Under the pieces are notes generated by a model that was given only the letters and a program-made list of their open reading frames with translations, had not been told where the DNA came from and searched no databases. This document shows positions 36,880 through 49,089 of a stretch of DNA of 64,000 nt, one piece after another. Position 1 is the stretch's first letter. The number at the start of each line of letters is the position of its first letter. The position numbers and the translations under genes were made by a program. This stretch comes from Talinum fruticosum (Eukaryota; Streptophyta; Magnoliopsida; Caryophyllales; Talinaceae). The stretch spans positions 1,922,001-1,986,000 of the forward strand of contig JAITYX010000085.1 of NCBI GenBank assembly GCA_021018815.1. Reading direction: 5' to 3'.

Positions 36880-39800
36880 TGGCAAATCACTAGGCATTGT
36901 AATTGACTCCATAGTAATTCCGGATATATTCAATTTGTGCATAATGAAGTATTTTACTAGCTTTTTTTTTATTATGAACCTTAATATTTCTTTGGAACCA
37001 ATTCTCAAAAGCAGTAATTGGTCCAAGGTCGGGCGGCATGATGATCATGTGCAAGCTAGTCATATTGAGGTTAATTGAAGTTATAACAATATATGTCACG
37101 TTCACTTTAACGATCATGTTATGAAGTATGATTCATGCTCTAATAACTTTCCGAGTGTTGCAACCTCCTAAAGATAAGTTGGGCGGCGAACTATAGCAAA
37201 TCGTGCTTGTAATACTCGTGAATCCTTGTTCCATATTCTTTCTAGTCGATTCTTGATGAGTCGCAAACAACTTATATTTTGGTAATTGTAGATGGGAGAT
37301 GAATTTAACAAGTGGAGTCCACTATGGATATATTCGATCTCCGAGATAATATCCCATATCGAAATGTTTCCCATCAACGTTGAAATGTACTTTAAGGGTT
37401 CGTCCTTGCGGTAAATCATCAAATAATCATAATTTATGAATAATGGTTATATCATTATTTGACCCTGCATTTCCCAAGAAATAAGGACATATCCATGTAT
37501 CAAATGAAGCAACAGACTTTGAGCACCACAGCTTGTTGTAACGCCCCCAATCACCGTTACTTAATAATCCCTTCATTAGGGACTAATACGTAATGTCGCA
37601 GCGGAAGGTAATAATCGAAGGCGTTACCGCCGTCCTAAAAAAAATAGGACAAGGCTAAATAATTGAAATAAAATGAAATACGGTTCGGGCATCCACGGTT
37701 CCTTTTCAAAAATGCTCGTTAGGAGTAACTACTTAATACCCAAGTAGCTATGTCATCCCAAAATACAGCTTACGGATTTAGCAATGCAATATTTATACAA
37801 CCTAGACTTTTGTCTAATCCACACGATAATGTACAACGATTCCCAAAGCCATACCTAACCCTGGTTGAAGGTAAAATCACCGTGAGCGTCTATGTACCTT
37901 CGTAACCACAAATGCAACGTGTCCAGCTATGATTTGCCTTCGTCGGACTTAGTGAATGGTTGGTTGTTCACCATGATTCTTCCTAGAACAAAAACAGTAA
38001 AATGTTTGAAAGAGTGAGTCGAAACTCGATACGAACATTCATGCACTCGTAAAATAACTTTGAAGAATATATTGATTGAGCGCGCGCATTTCAATTCATT
38101 TTAGTTTGAAATCGGGGGAGAGAATATGAGTAAAACATGCTTGCTGGTTATTATCCGGAAGTGGAGCCCCTTGGTAATTGATACGATCGTTGAACAGTGT
38201 CACCCCGGCCGATCGATAACCCGAGTTGACGCGCGCGCGGTATAATTGGCGGGCCTAAGCCCTTGGTAATTGATAATTGGGCGGGGACCACTTAATTAGG
38301 TGGCAAAACTTGCCTTGTAAATGATTCATAGTTATTTATATATATAAGAAATATTGAGATTTGATGAAATATGTGAGTTTTCGAAAGGTACAGGCAATGA
38401 ACGTACTCGAGTTGAAAATATTTGTTTCTCCCCTTTGCGAAATTTGAGTCACCAACTATTCGGCAACTGAAGTGGCCTCGGTTCGTTTAAAATGGATTTA
38501 TAGGGTTAATGATGTTTTCTCGAGTTTTAATGCTTGAGTTTGTATAAGCTTTAATAATTTACTTCATTTCCTATATTCGCATGAAAATCGATTAAACTAA
38601 TGTCTGGTATTATTTAACTTTACTGCGTTTATTGAATATAATCCATATTGACTAAAGGATTTGATTAGGCTATCTAAATATCCAATGATGTTGGTGTTAT
38701 TTGATTTGCTAGTTGACTTGGATTGAAAGTGGTGTATATATATATATACATGCCCAAACACTTACTTTTAATTCCTTCCTCACTTCTCCCTTCTTTTGCA
38801 CTCAAACCCATAGTTAAGCGATTATTCAATCTACCGATGCCTTTCCATAGGTAGGCCTTATAATTACCCCAAATTGCTCAAAATTTCATTCTTATACCAA
38901 CTTAAGGTCATGAGTCTTATTCTCACAATAACATTCACATTCACAATCGCGATTAGGCAAACCTAATGCTCAATTATTTTCCATACCTGTACACTTATTC
39001 ATTATCGAATTTCAACGTCTACGCACACATTCTCCTTTATTTGCTCAATCATTTCCAAAATGTAATAGTTCCACCAAATTGTTCCATTCGCTAATAAAAC
39101 CTCCTCAATCTCATTTGTCAATTCATAATTTCCCAAAAAGAATCACATTTATTCACATTCGTGCAATCAAATCACCACAACACCAAACCTAAATCCTCCA
39201 CGCTAATTCGAATTTTCCCCAAATTAGTCTTTAAGCTCACTACACAAACATGTCTATAAATCCGACAATTCAATTTCACAACTATAGCAATCGAGTAAAT
39301 GACAAACTCGTAATAATTTAGGGTTTGAGGTTTTACCTTCGAATTCACGTAAGAGGAAGGAGGGGATTGGGTGTGCGGCTGTGCTATGGCGACTGGCTGG
39401 GAGTGGCCGACGATGAGCCTCGGCGTCGGGGCTGCGACGGTTGGCCGCCGAGGGGTCCCGTGAAGCAGTGGACAGGGCCACGCGGAAATAGAGCGAGAGC
39501 GAGAGCACGACCGAGAGACAGAGGCAGAGGCGAAGAGAGAGGTCGGGCGTCTTCCTGGCGACGCCGGCGCCGGCTGCCGGCTCTGGCGTTGGTGGCTGAG
39601 ACCGGAGTAGCGGATGGGGGCGAAAAGGGAACAGAGCACGCAAGGAAAAAAACAGAGCGATAGCGCGAGGGAGAGTGAGAGGGGTGCTCGCCGGCGGCGC
39701 CTAGCGCCGACTTCGGCCGGCGTTGGTGGCGTCCGGTGGCCGGACCGTGCGATGGCAGCGAGGAGGCGGTGAGGCGAGCAGAGGCGAGGCGGGGAAGAAG

Positions 39801-40800
39801 GCGGGGAAGCGAGAGGAAGCAGGTGAAGAATTGAAACCGAGCTTGCCTAATTATCTCGATCTTAACCGCCTTTCCTTCTTTTTTTCTTTTTTTTTTTTTT
39901 TTTTTGTAAAGTCTCGTTTCTGGATGTTTCTTTAAAAAATCTGGTTCATTTATTTTATTATTTTGGTTTATTTATTTACTTTGTTTTCTTTTATTGTTAC
40001 TTTTAATTTTATTTTAATAACGATGTTCACAAATTAAAATCTTATTATGAGATTTTTATTAGGGCCACTTCGTCGCCTTAGCCGCATAACATACGTGATA
40101 AAAATAGTTTAAATATAAGATATCGAATTGAAGTGCACGCGCTCAATTATATAAATAGTGTAATTAATAAAATAAATATTGTGATTTAAAATAAATAATT
40201 GTGATTTAAGGTCGGGTTGTTACGAGTTGTTGTCCTGTGTTGTCCTCCTTGATATATTTCCAAGCTTTAGGGAAATTGTCCCATTGTCAGTATATATAAT
40301 CAACATTGCGCAACATTCCAGGAAAACCTCGTTGTTATGCTACGTGTAATAATCAATGTAGTCTTTATTGGGTTGGCTTTCGCAAAAACATTCAAGCACT
40401 CCATCAGCAAAATTCTCCGTGCATGAGCTAATGGTTGACTCCCTCATGCAACATTACTTATCCAAGGCATTTGCAGCAACAACGTATGCTAGTGCACGCA
40501 TAGCGATAGTGCACTACTTTTGAAAAGGTGATGCCCCGAGCATACTAGTAGCATTTCTCCTCTAAGTAAAGAATTTATAGTGGTCTTTCAATGTGTTTAC
40601 TATGCGTAGAAATAATTGTTTACGCATTCCGAACCTTCATCGAAATTGTTTGTCAAGTATACATAGGATTTTCGAGAAGTAATTCACACATCGGCGATTA
40701 TGACCGCCTACGCAATGACGATTGATGTTTCTTCTTCGTCATCCATTAGGTGTGGAACTTGTATTACTTTCTAAGTTAGACAAATAGATGTGCACTAGCA
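36880..40800 (-). pseudogene. Harbinger transposase (DDE_4/Plant_tran type), interrupted by an LTR
   Basis: N-terminal half at 40231-40800: in broken frames it reads a motif like RGFPGML followed by YIYWQWDNFPKAW, typical of the conserved catalytic region. C-terminal half at 36880-37531: IYPQWT-like wording, GVLQARFAIVR-type motif (here RVLQARFAIVRRP), IILHNMIV, and FENWFQRNIKVHNKK at the C-terminus. The reading frame across the insertion point continues correctly once the LTR and its TSD are removed. At least five frameshifts or stops are present outside the insertion, so it was dead or dying when the LTR landed, or has decayed since. Confidence 0.82.
37532..40230. repeat. Solo LTR, 2,689 bp, with 5-bp target duplication
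   Basis: Begins TGTAACGCCCCC at 37537 and ends GGGTTGTTACGA at 40225, a near-mirror of TGTAAC/GTTACA. Flanks CTTGT (37532-37536) and GTTGT (40226-40230) are a 5-bp duplication with one difference; removing the LTR and one copy restores Harbinger coding sequence. Interior: GC-rich part at 39330-39830 with overlapping spurious frames, a TA run at 38737-38750, and a T-rich tract near 39880-39905. A relative lies at about 48.4-50.9 kb. Its length suits large-LTR gypsy lineages; lineage not proven. Confidence 0.85.
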
Positions 40801-40871
40801 TTTCAAACCTTTGATATGCCAAATTTGAGGCGGTTTCTTCCTCAATTGCTTTATCAATAGCAAAAGTTGTT

Positions 40872-41290
40872 AGGATCAGGATCCTAATTAGAATCAATGG
40901 GGATTATTAGAATCGAAATTGTAGAAACGAATTGAGGATCATAAGATTCTAATATATATTTATAACAATGAAATTCTTTTTTGTTAAAATAAAAATTTGA
41001 GTGAACATTCATAAAGATTTATAAAATTTCAATTCAACTATACTTTGTCAAAGATTTTGATACAAAAACATATTGTTCTCAAATATAATTATGTACAAGT
41101 ACTTTATGAAGTTTATTTACGATTTTGGATCGAATCGTAGAATCGTAGAATTGTGTTATGATCATGTTATAAATTTTGGAACTAAATTAGGATCGTAAAA
41201 TTCTAATGTGAATTGAATCGATGGAGGGTTTTGGATCATAAAATCGTGTGATCATAAGATCCGGATCGGGAATTTAATAAGATCAAAATC
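40872..41290. repeat. MITE-like repeat built of GGATCATAAGATT motifs
   Basis: Several copies in one stretch of a GGATCRTAARATYC-type motif. The ends (GATCAGGATCCTAA at 40877 and, reversed, GATCCGGATCTTAT) form a weak inverted repeat. It sits between transposase and ORF1 of the Harbinger element. No coding sequence; superfamily unknown. Confidence 0.4.
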
Positions 41291-41899
41291 TTATTCTTCA
41301 AGAGATGGGCTTGACATTGTTCTTGAGGTGTTTCTATTTGATGTATTGTTTAGGTGTAGATGTATGTAATTCTTTTTAATTGAGTAAGTCTTCCAATAGA
41401 ATGTTTGCACTTTGCCTACTGCGTGTATGAGGAAAGCATAGTAATTTTACGAGTACTTTGCATTATTGTACTTTGCATACTACTGAAATACTTTCCAAAA
41501 AAATATGAAAATATTAATGAAAAATTTTTAACAATTACAACAAAAAAAAATATTTGTTACAATTCTCCCACATAATCGTAGTAATTTATTTTTAAATTAT
41601 TTTAAATGTTTTCATTAACATTTTTATAATTTTTTGGGAAATTATTTTAGTAGTAGGCAAAGTACAATAATCTAAAGTATTGTAAAATTAGTCATTCTTT
41701 AATTGTTTTTTTTTGTACATTTTTTTTATTTTTTCATTGACATTTTTAATTAAATAAATGCATAATAATTAAAAACCTAGTTCATAAGTATTACATTGAT
41801 AAGAATATTGAACTAAATCAAGTAGAAATTAAACCCTACTTATACAATCATAGTAATTTATTGCTTAACGTTCTTCCACTTGCTCGATGACCTCTTTCA

Positions 41900-43180
41900 G
41901 CTGAGCATAATACCATTATTTCTCTTCATCATTCATATTTGTTGGATTAATTGACATGATTGTCGTTTCATATTCTCTCTCTTTCAACTCTGTGTCCCCG
42001 ACCGCTCTTTCCGCATCCTTCTCTTTAACTGTAGCTTCCTTTTGTATAATTTCTAATTCTATTTCCTTGCATTCCAATTCTTGTGCCTTCAAATCAGCAA
42101 ATCTATGAAGCATATCTGTTTTTCCGATTTCTACCTTTTGAGCCTTGCCAATTCCTCCATAACTTCAACATTGGAGCTATTAGTTTTAGGTGAAGTTGTT
42201 ATGGCTTCCCTTTTCGGAGACTTTTGGCGGCATCCTTTTCAATTGGTTTGCTCGACAATTGGTTGGGATAACTCTTTAGTGGGTGCTCGAACATCCTCTC
42301 CCTCGTCAGGATTTGAGGAAGAACTATAATCTCCTACTCTTATATTCTTCGTTCTCTTTGACGACTTATCTCCACTTTCTTTGTTTGACTTCCTAACATG
42401 ATTTAGCCATTTCGCTTCATATCGCAAATGTCTCCAAGTATGCTCATAACCAAAATTTTGATCATGGATCTCTTTGTATTGGATATGGGTAGCTTTCAAA
42501 TAATTAGCCTCACTATGTAATTTAAGTGGTCGTTACGCTGTACATTCAAAGTACCTAGTGAAATATGTGACATCACTACACAATCTACTCCAATGGGCTT
42601 TACATTCTTTAACCGATCTTGAGTTGGCCACTTATAACCTGGATACTCGTTGTTGAACTTCACAAAAGTACTCCCAAATTTTGTCCCTAAACGTGGTCGC
42701 CCTTTGTTTGATTCCAGTGATGTGATCTTTGCTCACATTTCATCGTACTAATTAGAAGCTCGTCTTCTAACTTATTCCACAAGACCCTTTTGATTTTTGT
42801 TGTTGGGGAACAAAATTTGGAGGGAAGTCGGTTTCATCAACATTGATAGGACTTGAAAGTCTAATACTTGGAGAACTCAAGTTCCCATGAGTTTCTTGTG
42901 TTGAATTATAGCTACTTTTCTGGGATCCCACATTTTATGGGCTATCATGGATACTAATATATGTCATCTACCTAGTGAATGATCCCAAAGAAGATGAATT
43001 TGTAGAATGTAAAGGATAATAATTTTTAGAATTGGGTTATAAAAATTTTGGTAGTTTGGGTTGTGATAATATTGAGAATTTAAATTATTCTCAAAATAGG
43101 AGTCATATTGAGGATAATGCTTTTGAGAATTAGAATTTGGAGAATTCAATTGGCTATTTTCGAAACTTGTATTCATAATT
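41900..43180 (-). pseudogene. Harbinger ORF1: Myb/SANT- and NAM-associated-like protein remnant
   Basis: The C-terminal coiled coil is at 41916-42113 (LKAQELECKEIELEIIQK). Upstream, 42239-42499 reads YKEIHDQNFGYEHTWRHLRYEAKW followed by a Ser/Lys-rich stretch and a Pro-Thr-Lys-rich end, the pattern of the C-terminal half of plant ORF1 proteins often annotated as NAM-associated or GST T3-like. 42964-43176 gives an Asn/Ser/Tyr/Gln-rich N-terminus (SFENSQLNSPNSNSQKH). In PIF/Harbinger elements ORF1 binds DNA and helps the transposase enter the nucleus. Frameshifts separate the three pieces. It lies immediately upstream of the transposase on the same strand. Confidence 0.75.
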
Positions 43181-43654
43181 TAGGATGTTGAGAGTGAAGA
43201 TTTTGAGAAATAGAAATTTTTTAGAATAATGAAATTGGTGAGGTGAAAAATTGCTAGTCTCATGTTCAACCATACTCTATATTTACAGTATTAAAAGAGA
43301 GATGTTAATTAGTTGTTGTGAGAGCAAAAATAACTATCCCATTCACACAAACATTGGACAAAAAAATAAAAAGAAAAGGCAAATAAGTTAGTTGGTTTTC
43401 CAGATGTTGGGGCCTACCTCCACCAACGCCACTCTCTTTCCCTTGCTTGTTGCACACACCCTCACCCAACTTTCCTTACCTGCTACACACGCTCGCCCCA
43501 TTCAAATTTTTCTCTCTCCTCTTCCCAGCTCCTTCATGGAGCAACTCCTTGAAGCTCGTCCCTTCCACCTGTCCTTTCTCCTAATTTTTTTTTTCACTTC
43601 TCTCTCCTCGACCGAGGAGCAACTCAAATAGAGTTGCAACCATTGGTGATAATC

Positions 43655-45860
43655 TTAGAAATATTTATCTCAATAATTCTATTACCTATGGTTATTATGT
43701 GTCAAAAATAAGGTCATATTTGGCCCTAATCATTCCCATTCGACAAATAACTCCGAATTTTGTATCATAAACAACTCCTAGTGACATTTTAACCTAGTAA
43801 TTAAGGTTATATTTGGTAAATAACTCGAATAGCTATTTAATATGGTTAAAAAATAATTTGAGGTGTTAGTAAACTAACTTTTTAGAAGAGATTTCCAGTG
43901 TCCGATGAGCTAATTTGAAAAGGCCAATTTAATGAACATTTAGAATTAACTTTTTATCTTATAACTTTGTCATAAACAACCTTAATAGTACATCAAACAA
44001 AAAACAACCTTAATAGTCTTTTTTTTTTCTTATTGTTCTTGCTTTTGCTTCAATAATAGGTATTTTTTATCATTTTTAACTCTATATATATATAATAAAA
44101 CCAAGATGTCATTTCTTATTATCTTTTCTTCCCCTTTTGCTTCTATTTTTTCATTTTTTCCTATTCAATTATAGTTATAACTTTTGCAGTTTTCTTGAAC
44201 CCTATCTATCAAACCTCCTTCAAGAGAAAAAAAATAGAACTTTTTTTTAGTTATTTAACTCTCTTTTCATAATCTCATTTAGTCCTACTACGAAACATGA
44301 TTTTTTATGATCAACTAACTATTTTTTCTTTAAAACAGTTAATGGAAACAACTAATAAAAAGTTAGAACTACCGGTTGAGTATCAAAGAAAGCATATGCA
44401 TTAACTCTTGGGTTGAATATTTGGTTCATTATATTATAATTAAATATACTGTTTTGTGACTCCTCTAAACTAAATAAAAAAAAAATCCAACTGGGAAAAA
44501 GTAATAGCACTTGGGAATCGGGCTCTCCATGATATATAGTTGGAATGTGTCTCTTAAATGGAGGTAAGCCCAAACATTTACTTGTAAAAAAATTGAATAT
44601 TGGAGTTAATTAGGGAAAAAACAACAAAAAAGAAAAGGAAAGGCCAATGCCCCACCAAAATTAAAGTGTCCTTGTGTTGTCCCTAATCTTATCTCTCTTT
44701 CCCCTACCACTTGTCGCTTGCCAATTAGTTTTTTTCTTCACAATTACATGATTAAATAGATAATTAAGAATGCTTCCATATAGTGATGAACATTTAAAAT
44801 CATGAACACCTCCCTTGACAAATTTATACAATAATTCAATCTAATAATAACGATTATGATATAAAATATATATAACATGTTCCTCCAAATAAATACTACT
44901 CTATTAGAACCTAACCTCCTTAAGTTTGAGCCATTTAAAATCAAACAAATACTTATATTTTTCTTGAAAATTCCGTCTATCTTTCTACAAAAGGAATATA
45001 ACCTAATAATAACTCAAAGTATTTTGAGTGCATTTACTACTTTTAATTTCCAAATAATAAATGGCCTATTAATAGATCACGAGAATATATTTTTGAGCTT
45101 CAAGCCCTAAATCTAAATCAGTAAATTTCGCCAAGTTATGTCTTTCTTATATCAAAAACCACAGTTTAGATTTTGGAGACCCCATGATTTCCTAATTATA
45201 ATAAGATGGTTATGTGTTAATAGGCTTAGGCTTAGACCTGGTTACCATAAAAATCGAATAGGGTACTTCAATTTTTTATTTTTTTGGGGTAGGGTGGGAT
45301 TTTCAGATTCGTCTTTTAATAGAGTACGTCGATTAACTAAATCGAAAACAGATAAATCATTTCTCTTATTATGTTTTGATTTGAATTCACTATATGGGAT
45401 TTGATAAATATATCACATTTAAAATCATGATTTCTGGTGCAATGGATTACAGAGATCTGAAAATGTGATATTTAGTGTGTCAAATTATTATAATGAAATC
45501 CTCTATTTAATGAATAAATTAGAGTAAAAGACTTGTTTTAGTTAAATATTTGAGATTGTTGCTAGCAAAAACTGTTTTGCCTCATAATTTGTGATTGTTG
45601 GGTCTTCCTTAAAAGTAGGTATCAACGTGTGTATTAATTTTTGACTACTGCAATATTAAGCCATGCCAACAATGTAAAACTTATAATTTATGTTCTAACC
45701 ACTATTATCTAAGATAAATAGCTTCTAACTTGAAAGTACACGAAATAAGTGAAACCGAAGCTTGCTCTTCTTAACCATCCTTAAGAAAACCTGTATCCGT
45801 AAGAATTATAATTAATACGATTAATTTAGTTAAGTATCACAAATTAAATTGTTAAGCTGA
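43655..45860. other. AT-rich intergenic DNA
   Basis: No gene recognised. A segment at about 43705-44010 (GGTCATATTTGGCCCTAATC, later TTAAGGTTATATTTGGTAAAT) looks like a degraded MITE. Open frames at 44352-44573 (minus) and 45138-45404 (plus) have no family I recognise, no splice or promoter support, and ordinary AT-rich codon content; I do not call them genes. Confidence 0.45.
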
Positions 45861-45866
45861 TATTAC

Positions 45867-47045
45867 TACCTGAAGGAAGTATTTGAAGTGTCACCACTAT
45901 CACCAAGCCCCGAATGAAGAAATTGTAACAAATGAAAGGGCATAATGTTCAAACTCATCGTCATCGGAGTTGCATCAGTTGCAAGGGTCAGTGACTCAAC
46001 CAACCCACTTACATTACTTGGATAATGCTATCACATACATCAATTAATTATCAGAATACAAAGACAGTGATGAGATATACGTAGATAAGGATGCTTACAA
46101 AGAATATTATATCTGTGAAAACACTAAATTGTTTTGATCGGCACTTGAAGTAAAACATAGTAAGAAAAAATTAGTTGGCAAAAAAACATGTTAAAAAATT
46201 ATTAGCATCATCTTACATTGAGTGGCTCTGACAAACAAGAGTTGGGATTAGTTTCAAAGTATGTCATGATGGATGTATTCTGCAATTCAAACGAGCTTGC
46301 TACTGTATTATGTTGCATTTGGCTTTGTGTACTGTTACTAATGGTCGAATCTACCTTAGGTATTGAAACCTGAAGATTAAAAAATTAAGTATGAAACATA
46401 CATCTCCAATAGAAAAATTCTAATTTTTAAAGGAAGGTATACCGTTTTTTTCACTAGACTTGACCTAATGTTTTGGTCATTGCTCTTAGGAGTCCTCTTT
46501 TTCTGCATGGCTTGATCTACAAGAGATTTCAATCATTTCTCGCATGGACGACCTTTTCGTTTAACAAGAACAGGATCAAACACATGACCTTATCCTCTAG
46601 ATTTTTCCATTGTATTTTGAGAAGTATGGGCTTTGTCCGCAAAGTCTTGTCCTTCATGGTTATTTCACTATGAAAGTAAATTACAAATGACTAGATAAAT
46701 AAAAACACCATTTAAATGAAAGAACTGGTTGAGAATAGTGATAATAAGGTTTACCTTGGCCAATTTCATCACAAAACTTAATATCTATTTTGAGTCTCTA
46801 TATTCTCGTCAATAACTTTCTTAAATTTGATTTCAGAATCACCTACTAGGTTAGTAACCTCATTAAATGATTCAAACATCTCGTCCAACCATAATATTTC
46901 AGTACTCTTGTCCCAATCAACATAACTAATTTTCACATTAGTATGCTTGTGCTTGAGATCCTTCCTCCATCTATCCAAAACATATCTTTAAGGAACATAG
47001 TTAATTTTGTTATGGAGGCGAACAATAAGGCAACATCCAAACTAG
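45867..47045 (-). pseudogene. FAR1-related sequence (FRS) C-terminal exons, pseudogene
   Basis: FRS proteins are transcription factors domesticated from Mutator-like transposases. Here only the C-terminal part remains on the minus strand: exon at about 46780-47045 with DRWRKDLKHKHTNVKISY, then exons at about 46450-46680 (DPVLVKRKGRPCEK, then KSLVDQAMQKK), 46230-46370 (VSIPKVDSTISNSTQSQM) and 45867-46030. Borders look like real introns (donor GTAAGATG at about 46218; donor GTAGTA after 45867). Two stops interrupt the third-last exon: CGA-to-TGA after GRPCEK, and TAA before GHVFDP. The FAR1 DNA-binding and transposase-like domains are missing, probably because other elements were inserted to the right. 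Confidence 0.7.
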
Positions 47046-47454
47046 GTTACATATATTACTTACTAAGTTTCGGGTTTGAATAATAAAAGCGCCCAACGAA
47101 GAACAACATGATTATAAATAATAGCTAATAGGGCCATATAGTAATTAGAGTTGGGAAAATCTGATTCGATACGATTACCGACTCGAACCCGACACGTTTA
47201 TGTAAATGGGTTGACACGAACAAACCGTTTAAATAAATGTGTTAGGTTAAGGTTGAGAATCTTGACACGAAAAATACATATTTAACACGATTAATTAATT
47301 GGGTTAAATAGGTCGACCTTTTACCGTTTACCTTTTATTTGTTTAGTAATGCTTTTTAAGGTAACTAAAATTTCAGTTTTGAAATTTTGGGGAATTGAAA
47401 TTTTGGGCCAATTTTCAATCTAGGTCCACCAAATACAATCATCCCATTTTAGTT

Positions 47455-47795
47455 TTGAAAACCCTAGCTATATAAATGAAGCAAAAACCCTAACTTCTCA
47501 TCACCCACTCTCTAGTTTCTGATCGAAACTCGCCTCTTCTCTCTCTCTCCCTCCATGGTCGCCTGCCTGGTTTTTCCTCCTTGGTCGCCGCAAATAGCTC
47601 GGCTCGACCCCCTTAATCCCTCTCACACCTCAACCCTTCATTCCTCTCCCTCCACAGCCGCTCGTCCTCCATTCATCTCTCTTCCTCCACGGTCGGTCGT
47701 CCTCCATTTATCCCTCTCATTCCCGGGTCCTTCATCCTCTCACTACTCGTCGATTGCTCGCCTCTCTCGGTATTTTCAATCTACAACCGTAAGCA

Positions 47796-47839
<44 letters not shown>

Positions 47840-47935
47840 TCTCACTCTCTTGTTTGCTCTCTATTTCGCCTGTTAGTGTTTGTTGTTTTTGTTATTTCGT
47901 TTCGGTCGCGACAATTGAATGCGGAGTAAACTTTC
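47455..47935 (+). other. Gene-front-like segment carried by the hAT element
   Basis: A TATATAAA (47469-47476) is followed by a telo-box AAACCCTAA (47485-47493), a pyrimidine-rich leader, a Kozak-like CCATGG start at 47553-47558 and, at 47789, a donor-like CCGTAAGC followed by a long (CT)n. Telo-box plus TATA plus pyrimidine-rich leader is the style of plant ribosomal-protein and translation genes. The frame starting MVACLVFPPW has no family I recognise and is Ser/Pro-rich. It could equally be the element's own promoter region. Confidence 0.4.
47800..47850. repeat. (CT)n microsatellite
   Basis: About 24 CT units with two interruptions near the right end, within the hAT element just after the donor-like site. 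Confidence 0.9.
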
Positions 47936-49043
47936 GTTCTCCCTCTATTTCACTAGTTACTCGATTCACTTTCTTTCTTTATCTTCGTAGCTGTAGCTAT
48001 TTCTCACTCCCGATTCTAAATTATGTTAGTATACAATTGTAATTTGAATTTAGACAATTTCAAGTTGGTTGTAATTCGAATTTAGACAATTTCGAGTTGT
48101 TTTGTAATTTGTTAATGTTGTACTTTTTTTTAACTACAATGTTCAATGCTTTAATGTGTTGTTTTTTGTTTTGATTTTTTTATTGATTTGTTTTAAATTT
48201 ATAAATAGGTCAGTTCGTGTCAACTCGTTTAGTTGATAAACTGGTTCAAGTCGGTGATTTTGTACCCGTTTATTAAATAGGTCAGGTTCAGGTTTGGTTA
48301 TTTTCAACCTATTTAAGTTCGCCACGAACACAAACACGACCCGACCCGACCTATTGCCCAGCTTCTAATAGTAATGACTTATTGTATTATAAGGACGACT
48401 CCCAAACACGACTTGTGAACTACCACCGTGAGCCCCCAAGCCACATCGACCAAAAGATAACTTGCTTTTTGCCATCTTCTCGCATTAACCTTACCTAAAA
48501 CAAAACAAAGAAAAACATTTCGAAATAGTGAGCCAAAACTCAAGCACGCATATTCATGTACTCGTAAATAATTTATGTTAAGATTTTTGAGCGCATGCAT
48601 TTCAATTCTTTTGTAAATCGACATGAAAAATATAGTAAACAGTTATACATTTATTATTTGAGTGACTCCTTACGATCATCGGTTTCCTAAGTATGCGCAC
48701 ACCCAAACCGATCGGGAAGTCTCGGTTAATAATGGTCAAATATATATGATATGATCATGATATGATATAATTGATATGGGGCGAGGCCACATAATTAGGT
48801 GACAAATAATATTTGAAATGGTTTCTTTTTCATTGTGCAAACCATTGTGGTATTGATATATATATAAACATGTGGATTTTCGTAAGGCAAAAGCAACAAG
48901 CGTACCTTAATACTTGGTGTTTCCTTTCCTTTCATTCTTTTTGAAATGACGACTCAAATGACCGATGTTGATGGTATTGACAATCATATTAAAATAAAAC
49001 ATTTCATTAATAAGGTCAATACTTCAAGTAATTTAATTTTAAA

Positions 49044-49044
<1 letters not shown>

Positions 49045-49089
<45 letters not shown>
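49045..49089. repeat. (ATT)n microsatellite
   Basis: About 15 ATT units within the second LTR-family copy. Confidence 0.95.

Larger units (their letters stand above)
36353..43654 (-). mobile_element. PIF/Harbinger DNA transposon with nested solo LTR
   Basis: Left terminus GGCTATCTTTAATG and right terminus, on the minus strand, GATTATCACCAATGG, each followed within 40 bp by GAGTTGCTCC, form a degenerate inverted repeat of the PIF/Harbinger type. Flanks are TAA (36350-36352) and TTA (43655-43657), the TWA-type target site with one mismatch. Two minus-strand genes lie inside: an ORF1 with Myb/NAM-like wording (43180-41900) and the transposase (40800-36880), which is split by a solo LTR at 37537-40225. 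Without that LTR the element is about 4.6 kb. Both genes are frameshifted. Confidence 0.85.
47138..48375. mobile_element. hAT-type element with perfect 8-bp target duplication
   Basis: The element spans 47146-48367 (1,222 bp). Flanks are ATAGTAAT on both sides (47138-47145 and 48368-48375), an exact 8-bp duplication as made by hAT transposases. Ends are TAGAGTTGGGAAAAT and, reversed, TAGAAGCTGGGCAAT. Subterminal regions carry GACACGAAC/GTTCGTG-type phrases in opposite orientations. No transposase is encoded, so it moved in trans. The core (about 47440-47940) looks like the front of a host gene. Confidence 0.9.

Noticed and set aside
39172..39663. Overlapping open frames of 112-155 codons on both strands
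   Set aside because: They lie in the GC-rich part of a solo LTR, are low-complexity (Arg/Ser/Pro-rich), and no family or splice context supports them.
45138..45404. 88-codon frame on the plus strand
   Set aside because: No family match I can recognise, AT-rich, with no promoter or splice support.
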